Made by a program: the position numbers and the translations under genes
Notes under the pieces: model-generated
Told to the model about the DNA's origin: nothing
Databases searched by the model: none
What the model saw: only the letters and a program-made list of their open reading frames with translations
DNA from: an uncultured Bacilli bacterium
Lineage (GTDB): Bacteria; Bacillota_I; Bacilli_A; RF39; UBA660
Direction: 5' to 3'
DNA: 13,359 bases
Assembly: GCA_948543905.1 (NCBI GenBank)
Contig: CAOVIS010000016.1
Span: forward strand, 1,035-14,393
Shown here: piece by piece, positions 7,912 through 13,359 of the stretch
Layout of the letters: each line of letters begins with the position of its first letter
How positions within the stretch are numbered: position 1 is the stretch's first letter

Positions 7912-8116
7912 CTAAGGAAAGACCAAGTATAATAACTCAGACTTTAAAGAGAGGGCTGTTAAGCTGGAAAGGCCTAAGCAAGTTATTAAAAAGACAGCTT
8001 TCTATAGATTAGAAAAACGCGGAATACCGTGATAAAAAATAAAGCGTACTTAGTAAAGTAAGGTGGCACCGCGGGGTTTACTCGTCCTTACATGATTACT
8101 AAGTTTTTTATTTTTT
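7912..8116 (+). ncRNA. T-box leader RNA with apparent Asp (GAC) specifier
   Basis: A T-box senses an uncharged tRNA and lets transcription continue. The T-box element AAGGTGGCACCGCGG lies at 8060-8074, and the antiterminator can close AAGG (8060-8063) with CCTT (8086-8089). Stem I: base helix 7912-7921 with 7998-8007, AGTA motif 7926-7929, upper helix AATAACT (7931-7937) with AGTTATT (7981-7987), and the AGAGAG bulge at 7948-7953. The specifier loop on the 3' side reads AAAAAGACAG, so the codon is most likely GAC (7993-7995), followed by the usual A. No CAC or CAT (His) occurs anywhere in the leader before the T-box. Stem III is CGCGG/CCGTG at 8018-8031. A T-run at 8104-8116 ends the leader. 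T-box call firm; specifier moderately sure. Confidence 0.93.
8048..8116 (+). terminator. T-box regulated terminator hairpin
   Basis: A perfect 9-bp inverted repeat, ACTTAGTAA (8048-8056) and TTACTAAGT (8096-8104), brackets the T-box element, with a second helix GTAAGG (8058-8063) with CCTTAC (8086-8091) inside it. TTTTTTATTTTTT follows directly. The usual separate hairpin that competes with the antiterminator from downstream is not visible. Confidence 0.65.
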
Positions 8117-8138
8117 AGGAAAGAGAGGAAAAAAGAAA

Positions 8139-9385
8139 ATGATTACAAAACCAAAGGGAACTTATGATATTTATGGGAAGAAGGCTATTTATTATAGGAG
8201 TGTTTTCACGCGTGGCAACTTTATATAATTATAATTATATTAGAACACCTTTATTTGAAGCTAGGGAATTATTTCATAGAAGTGTGGGAGAGTCTAGTGA
8301 TATAGTATCTAAAGAAACTTATGATTTTAAAGACCGAGGAAATCGAGATTTAACACTTAGACCTGAGGGAACTGCTGGTGTTGTAAGAAGCTTTATTGAA
8401 CAGAAAATGTATGGCGATAATAATTTAGTTAAATTATATTATTATGGGCCTATGTATCGCTATGAAAGACCTGGGGCTGGAAGATACCGAGAATTTACCC
8501 AATTTGGTGTAGAAGCTTTAGGAAGCGATTCTCCTTTAATTGATGCGGAAGTAATATCACTTGCTTATAGAGCAATAGAAGAGATGGGAATAGAAGATTT
8601 AACGGTTAAGATTAGCAGTCTCGGTGATAGTGAATCTAGAGATAAATATCGCGAAGCTTTAGTTAAATATCTAGAACCACATATAGGAGAATTATGTGAA
8701 GATTGCCAAAAAAGATTTAAAACTAATCCTCTTAGAATACTTGATTGTAAAGTAGATAGAGATTCTAAAGTTTTAAGGGAAGCACCAGTTATCGTTGATT
8801 ATTTAAATGAGACGAGTCGGAAGAGATTTGATAAAGTATTAGATTATTTAATGGAATTAGACGTAGATTATGATGTTGATTGTTCGATTGTTAGAGGTCT
8901 TGATTATTATAATCATACAGTATTTGAACTTGTTACCAATAATGAAGAATTAGGGACGGCTAATACTTTAGCTGCCGGAGGAAGATACAACAATTTAGTT
9001 AAATCTTTAGAGGGACCAGATACACCATGTGTGATTTGCTAGTGGTATAGATAGACTTATTAGTGTATTAGAGAGTGAAAAAACTTTAAGCAATACAGAT
9101 AATGTCGATGTTTATATTATGGCTATAAGTGCAGAAGAGAAAGTACAGGCTATAACCCTTGCTCAAAGTCTTAGATGGTCAGAAGTTAGGGTAGATATGG
9201 ATTTTAGTGATAAAAGTCTTAAAGCACAATTTAAAGATGCTGATCGCAAGGGAGCTAGAATTTTAATTATTTTAAATGACGAAGATTTGAAGAAAGGCTT
9301 AATTACGGTTAAAGATAATTTTACGCATGAAGAAACTAAAATTGATGAAAATGAAATAATAGATTACATTATTAGTAATTTATAA
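8139..9385 (+). pseudogene. hisS: histidyl-tRNA synthetase, broken by two frameshifts
   Basis: Class II synthetase that joins His to tRNA-His. ATG 8139 follows AGAGAGG (8122-8128) and gives MITKPKGTYDIYGKKAIYYR. The frame then shifts between about 8195 and 8207. From there an open frame carries LYNYNYIRTPLFEARELFHR (motif 1 region), TLRPEGTAG, MYRYERPGAGRYREFTQFGV (motif 2), RGLDYYNHTVFE and AAGGRYNNLV. At 9034 it shifts again: two G appear lost, since adding GG restores TPCVGFASGIDRL (motif 3), and the anticodon-binding domain then runs to TAA 9385. Compared with what I recall of relatives, about 11 bases are missing at the first lesion, and repair gives about 419 residues, a normal size. 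As written, neither piece contains all catalytic motifs, so no working enzyme is expected. The same operon position and T-box fit hisS-aspS operons in Firmicutes. Either a second hisS exists or the sequence contains errors. Confidence 0.88.
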
Positions 9386-9404
9386 AATAGAAAAGGTGGT
9401 TTAA

Positions 9405-10694
9405 ATGAAAAGAACATTAATAAATAATTTAAAAGAAAATGAAGAATCTTGTATTAGAGGTTGGGCTGAAAAAATCCGGGATACTAAATATATGATATTT
9501 GTTATTTTAAAAGATAGAACAGGATTAATCCAAGTTTCAATTGATAAAGCCCAAAACCAAGAATTAGTAAAACAATTAGAAGGTGTTAGTGCTAGTAGTG
9601 TCCTAGAATTTAAAGGAGTAATGGCAAAAAGTGAATATGTCAAAATGGGTGGCAAAGAATTTATTCCTAGTTCTTTAAAAATCCTTAGCTTAGCTGATAC
9701 TCTTCCTCTTGATGAGACAGCTAATATTGATACTCGTATGGACTATCGTTGGATAGATTTAAGAAGTGAAAAAAATAATCTTATATATAAAGTTCAAACT
9801 GCTTTTGTTGATGGCATGCGTTCGTTTCTTATTCAAAATGATTTCACTGAAATCCATACTCCAAAATTAATTTCTACAGCCTCAGAATCTGGTTCAGAAG
9901 TATTTGAAGTAAAATACTTTGATCGTCCTGCTTATCTTGCTCAAAGTCCTCAATTTTATAAACAAATGGCTATGGCTAGTGCAATCGAACGCGTCTTTGA
10001 AATAGCTCCAGCCTTTAGAGCTGAAAATTCTAATACTAATCGCCATACTACAGAATTTACTTCTTTTGACTTAGAGTTTTCTTATATTGATTCTTTTGAG
10101 GATGTAATGAATTTAGAAGAAGATATGCTAATCGCTGGTTTAACACATGTAAAAGAATTATATGGCAACAATATTAAAGAATTATTTAATAACGAAGTAG
10201 TTATTCCAACTAAACCTTTTCCGCGCATAAAACTACAAGATTTATACCAAGAGTTAAGTACACGTTATAACTACCAAATTCCTGAACATGATGTTGGCGA
10301 TTTAAATGCTGAAGCTGAAAAATTAGCTAGTAAATATGCAATGGAAGAATATGGACACGAATTTCTCTTTATTACTGATTATGCTAAAACTAAAAGAGCA
10401 TTTTATCATATGCGAAAAAATGATATTCCTCAAGGTTATGATTTAATATGGCGCGGCACAGAAATTACTACTGGAGCTCAAAGAGAACACCGGTATGATA
10501 TACTAAAAAAGCAAGCTGAAGAAAAAGGCTTAAGCAAAGATGTTCAATTTTACTTAGAATTTTTTAAATATGGTTGTCCTCCTCATGGTGGTTTTGCTCT
10601 TGGGATTGACCGTCTAACTATGTTATTATTAGGACTTCCAAGTTTAAAAGAAGAGATGTTTATCTTTAGAGGGCCATCAAGGTTAACCCCTTAA
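9405..10694 (+). CDS. aspS: aspartyl-tRNA synthetase, archaeal-type (short form)
   Basis: Joins Asp to tRNA-Asp, and in non-discriminating forms also to tRNA-Asn. 429 residues, start ATG 9405 behind AAGGTGGT (9393-9400), 19 bases after the hisS stop. N-terminal OB-fold anticodon domain (about 1-105), then class II core: motif 1 around FLIQNDFTEIHTPKLIS, motif 2 FEIAPAFRAENSNTNRHTTE (from residue 198), motif 3 GGFALGIDRL with Arg403, C-terminus FRGPSRLTP. The bacterial GAD insertion is missing and the length is well below the roughly 590 of the bacterial type, so this is the archaeal/eukaryal-like AspRS known from some Clostridia. Residues that separate discriminating from non-discriminating archaeal enzymes are not decisive here: the position aligned by eye with the archaeal Trp of GWVWE reads Glu (RGWAEK). 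Intact, no lesions. Confidence 0.95.
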   Translation: MKRTLINNLKENEESCIRGWAEKIRDTKYMIFVILKDRTGLIQVSIDKAQNQELVKQLEGVSASSVLEFKGVMAKSEYVKMGGKEFIPSSLKILSLADTLPLDETANIDTRMDYRWIDLRSEKNNLIYKVQTAFVDGMRSFLIQNDFTEIHTPKLISTASESGSEVFEVKYFDRPAYLAQSPQFYKQMAMASAIERVFEIAPAFRAENSNTNRHTTEFTSFDLEFSYIDSFEDVMNLEEDMLIAGLTHVKELYGNNIKELFNNEVVIPTKPFPRIKLQDLYQELSTRYNYQIPEHDVGDLNAEAEKLASKYAMEEYGHEFLFITDYAKTKRAFYHMRKNDIPQGYDLIWRGTEITTGAQREHRYDILKKQAEEKGLSKDVQFYLEFFKYGCPPHGGFALGIDRLTMLLLGLPSLKEEMFIFRGPSRLTP

Positions 10695-10713
10695 TATAGA
10701 AAGGAAAATAAAA

Positions 10714-12087
10714 ATGGATTTAAAAGAACTATTTGATAATACTAAAGAGTATTTAGAAAAAGAAGTAATAGTACAAGGTTGGATTAGAAATCATAGGGAT
10801 CAGAAGACTTTTGGCTTTATTGATTTTTCTGATGGGACCACAATGGAACATTTACAAATTGTTTATGACGAGAAATTAGATAATTTTTTAGATATTAAGA
10901 AATTATTAGTAGGGTGTGCTATAGAAGCAAAAGGGGTAATTACAAAGTCTAGTGGTAATCAAGCTTATGAAATGCATGCATCTAAAATCACTTTACTTGG
11001 CGATTGCCCAGAAGATTATCCAATTCAACCTAAGAGACACACGAGAGAGTTTTTAAGAAGTGTTGCCTATCTTCGTCCTAGAACTAATCTTTTTCAAGCA
11101 GTATTTCGTATTCGTAGTGTAGCGGCAGAGGCTATTCATGAATATTTCCAAAGTCATAATTATGTTTATGCTCATACACCTTTAATTACGACGACTGATT
11201 GTGAAGGTTCCGACCAAATGTTTAAAATTACTACCCTTGATATGAGCAATATTCCTAAAGTTGATGGTAAAGCGGATATGAGTGGTGATTTATTTGGACG
11301 TCAGGCTTATATTACTGGTTCAGGGCAACTTCATGGGGAAGCAATGGCGATGGCTTTTAAGAAAATTTATACTTTTGGACCAACATTTAGAACTGAAAAC
11401 TCTAATACCAAAGTGCATGCGAATGAATTTTGGATGATTGAACCAGAAATAGCTTTTTGTGACTTAAATGGACTTATGGACATTGAAGAAGAAATGCTTA
11501 AATTTGTGGTGAATTACGTTTTAGAGCATTGCCCAAAAGAAATAGATTTCTGTGATAGTTTTGTCGAAAAAGGGTTAAGAGAGAAGCTTACGAAATTAGT
11601 TAATTCGGAATTTGTTAGAATTACCCATGAAGAGACAATTGAGATTTTGAAGAAGGCACCAGTAAAATGGGAATTTACACCAGAATATGGGGAAGATATT
11701 GCTAAAGAACATGAACGTTATATTACAGAATATTTTAATGGTCCAGTATTTATTACAAATTGGTCTAAAGATATTAAAGCTTGGTATATGAAACTTAATA
11801 GTGATAATAAAACAGTTGCGGCAGTAGATCTTGAAGTACCTGGAGCAGGGGAACTTATGGGAGGCAGCGAGAGAGAAAACGATTATGATAAACTTTTAGC
11901 TCGAGCTCATGAGATGAATGTGGATACCGAAGCTGTTGATTGGTATTTAAATTTACGTAAATATGGTGGATGTTATCACTCAGGCTTTGGAATGGGCTTT
12001 GAAAGGTTAATTATATACTTAACAGGCATAGAAAATATTCGTGATGTTATACTATTTCCAAGAACTCCAGGCTCTTGCGAATATTAG
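10714..12087 (+). CDS. asnS: asparaginyl-tRNA synthetase
   Basis: Joins Asn to tRNA-Asn in the cytoplasm. 457 residues, normal for the family, start ATG 10714 with AAAGGA (10700-10705) upstream and 19 bases after aspS. N-terminal OB-fold (VIVQGWIRNHRDQKTFGFID), then class II core with ITGSGQLHGEAMAMAF, motif 2 TFGPTFRTENSNTKVHANEF (from about residue 220), DLEVPGAGELMGGSERE, motif 3 GFGMGFERLIIYLTG with Arg431, and the family-typical end FPRTPGSCEY. It stops at TAG, so TAG is a true stop codon in this organism. Presence of AsnRS means the downstream amidotransferase is probably needed mainly for Gln-tRNA(Gln). Confidence 0.96.
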   Translation: MDLKELFDNTKEYLEKEVIVQGWIRNHRDQKTFGFIDFSDGTTMEHLQIVYDEKLDNFLDIKKLLVGCAIEAKGVITKSSGNQAYEMHASKITLLGDCPEDYPIQPKRHTREFLRSVAYLRPRTNLFQAVFRIRSVAAEAIHEYFQSHNYVYAHTPLITTTDCEGSDQMFKITTLDMSNIPKVDGKADMSGDLFGRQAYITGSGQLHGEAMAMAFKKIYTFGPTFRTENSNTKVHANEFWMIEPEIAFCDLNGLMDIEEEMLKFVVNYVLEHCPKEIDFCDSFVEKGLREKLTKLVNSEFVRITHEETIEILKKAPVKWEFTPEYGEDIAKEHERYITEYFNGPVFITNWSKDIKAWYMKLNSDNKTVAAVDLEVPGAGELMGGSERENDYDKLLARAHEMNVDTEAVDWYLNLRKYGGCYHSGFGMGFERLIIYLTGIENIRDVILFPRTPGSCEY

Positions 12088-12097
12088 AGGTAAAATA

Positions 12098-12403
12098 ATG
12101 AATAAATTTACAAAAGAAATGGTAGATAGTTATGCTGATAAGTTACTTATTGGATTAACAGAAGAAGAAAATAAAATGGTTTTGGACGAATTTGAAGAAA
12201 TAGATAAAGGTATTGATTTAATTAATGAAATTAAAAATATTCAAGAAGTTGAACCCATGACTCATGCTCTTGATGATTTGGAAGTTGAATTGCGGGAAGA
12301 TATTGCAGAAAATAGTATGCCAATTGAAGATGTTTTGAAAAATGCGGGGGCTACTGAAGGGCGCGAAATAGAAATTCCAAAGGTGGTGGGTGCTGATGAA
12401 TAA
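12098..12403 (+). CDS. gatC: GatC subunit of aspartyl/glutamyl-tRNA amidotransferase
   Basis: Small subunit of GatCAB, which wraps around GatA and GatB and stabilises the complex that converts Glu-tRNA(Gln) to Gln-tRNA(Gln). 101 residues, usual size. ATG 12098 follows AGAGG (12086-12090), which overlaps the asnS stop; upstream in-frame starts lie inside asnS and are unlikely. Helical N-terminus MVDSYADKLLIGLTEEENKM, the middle VEPMTHALDDLEVELREDI (the conserved 'v.P..h...l...lReD' stretch) and a C-terminal tail ending in a GatA contact region. It overlaps gatA by eight bases, so the two are translationally coupled. Confidence 0.92.
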   Translation: MNKFTKEMVDSYADKLLIGLTEEENKMVLDEFEEIDKGIDLINEIKNIQEVEPMTHALDDLEVELREDIAENSMPIEDVLKNAGATEGREIEIPKVVGADE

Positions 12404-13359
12404 AAGTATTTTAGAATTACATGAAATGTTAATAAATAAAGAGATTAGTAGCAAAGAATTAGTGGAACAATCTTTAAAAAAATCTCATGAAGTTCAAGAT
12501 AAGTGTAATGCTTTTGTAACGATATTAGATGAGGCTAAAGAAAGCACTGTAACAGACGAATTAATATCTGGGATACCTTTTGGCGTTAAAGATAATTTTT
12601 CTACTAAAGATATTTTAACAACTGGTTCTTCTAATACTTTAAAAAATTATGTGCCAGTATATACGGCGACAGTTGTACAAAACTTACTTGACAAGGGAGC
12701 GGTTATGGTTAATAAGCCTACTTTAGATGAGTTTGGAATGGGTTCAACTGGTACGACATGTCATACTGGGACAGTATTAAATCCTTGGGATACATCAAGA
12801 ATGTGTGCGGGTTCTAGTGCTGGTTCGGCTTGTGCGGTAGCAAGCGGAGTAATTCCTTTTGCGCTGGGAAGTGATACAGGTGATTCTGTTCGTAAACCTG
12901 CAGCTTATTGTGGAATTGTGGGGTATAAACCAACATATGGAATGCTTAGTCGTTATGGATTATTTCCTTATGCCTCAAGTTTAGATCATGTAGGGGTTTT
13001 AACAAGATATGTTAGTGATGCCGCAATTGCAGTTGATGCCATGAAAGAAAAAGATCCTCATGATATGACTTCATGGGATTCTGGAAATATTCATTTATTT
13101 GATTCTTTAGGCAAAGATATTAAAGGTAAAAAGTTATTTTATATTAAAGAATTATGTGATATTAATAATTATCCTCATGCAAATTGTGAATTACAAGAAC
13201 ATTTAGCTAATTTTCATAAAACATTGGATAAGTTTAAAAAGCTGGGAATAACAATTGAAGGCGTTAGTTTTCCTAAGGAATTATTACGTGCAATTCCAGC
13301 AGTTTATATGGTAATTTCTTATGCAGAGGCAACTAGTAATATGTCTAATTTAGCAGGAA
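12396..13359 (+). CDS. gatA: GatA amidase subunit of tRNA amidotransferase, 3' partial
   Basis: Glutaminase subunit that frees ammonia from Gln and passes it to GatB. Starts at ATG 12396, inside the end of gatC; AGGTGGTGGG (12381-12390) is its ribosome binding site. The frame is open to the right edge (first 321 of about 480 residues). The amidase triad is present with family spacing: Lys65 in GVKDN, cis-Ser140 in CAGSSAGSA, nucleophile Ser164 in SDTGDSVRKPA; the 75 and 24 residue gaps equal those of the well-studied Staphylococcus aureus GatA (K79, S154, S178). The residue just before the nucleophile is Asp rather than the common Gly. Other matches: LDEFGMGST, IVGYKPTYGMLSRYGL, ASSLDHVG. gatB would be expected downstream. 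Confidence 0.95.
   Translation, partial: MNKSILELHEMLINKEISSKELVEQSLKKSHEVQDKCNAFVTILDEAKESTVTDELISGIPFGVKDNFSTKDILTTGSSNTLKNYVPVYTATVVQNLLDKGAVMVNKPTLDEFGMGSTGTTCHTGTVLNPWDTSRMCAGSSAGSACAVASGVIPFALGSDTGDSVRKPAAYCGIVGYKPTYGMLSRYGLFPYASSLDHVGVLTRYVSDAAIAVDAMKEKDPHDMTSWDSGNIHLFDSLGKDIKGKKLFYIKELCDINNYPHANCELQEHLANFHKTLDKFKKLGITIEGVSFPKELLRAIPAVYMVISYAEATSNMSNLAG

Noticed and set aside
9401..9655. Open frame on the - strand over the start of aspS
   Set aside because: Lies opposite a well-conserved synthetase domain; no supporting signals.
12041..12097. Start of gatC inside asnS
   Set aside because: ATG 12098 has a ribosome binding site and gives the normal GatC length.
12218..12454. Open frame on the - strand over gatC and gatA
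   Set aside because: Antisense to two conserved coupled genes; no signals of its own.

Overview
The window is very AT-rich, with AT-ending codons, strong purine-rich ribosome binding sites, a T-box leader in front of an aminoacyl-tRNA synthetase operon, and a GatCAB amidotransferase. This points to a low-GC Gram-positive bacterium (Firmicutes or a Mollicutes-related gut lineage). The level below that is a guess. Stop codons of intact genes are TAA and TAG, tryptophan is written TGG, and all real genes lie on the + strand.

Region 1 (1-5390) is a polymorphic-toxin locus. A huge RHS/YD-repeat protein, open at the left edge, carries two jelly-roll-like modules, an inserted beta-trefoil-like module, many YD repeats, the RHS-associated core, and a C-terminal tail of about 180 residues that is the likely toxin. 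Twenty-seven bases downstream is a small gene with an N-terminal membrane anchor, in the position of an immunity gene. It is cut by an in-frame TAG at codon 40. A strong terminator ends the unit.

Region 2 (5391-7850) looks like gene debris. A good promoter drives a truncated RDD-family membrane protein. This runs directly into a roughly 714-residue reading frame that ends in a leucine-rich-repeat-like part and is broken by two single-base frameshifts and one TAG. A 24-base sequence from inside the RHS gene recurs exactly at the RDD promoter.

Region 3 (7850-13359) is a translation operon: promoter, T-box leader (apparent specifier GAC, Asp), hisS, an archaeal-type aspS, asnS, gatC and gatA (open at the right edge). 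hisS is broken by two frameshifts, one beside motif 3. aspS, asnS, gatC and the visible part of gatA are intact. Together these genes charge tRNA-Asp and tRNA-Asn and provide the amidotransferase that makes Gln-tRNA(Gln) or Asn-tRNA(Asn).

The main oddity is a cluster of at least six inactivating lesions between 4952 and 9034, including in the normally essential hisS, with none in the 4.8 kb before or the 4 kb after. It is either a real decay zone or a patch of poor sequence. No clearly new biological system is proven here. The best candidates for novelty are the RHS toxin tail with its damaged partner, and the unusual layout of the T-box terminator.
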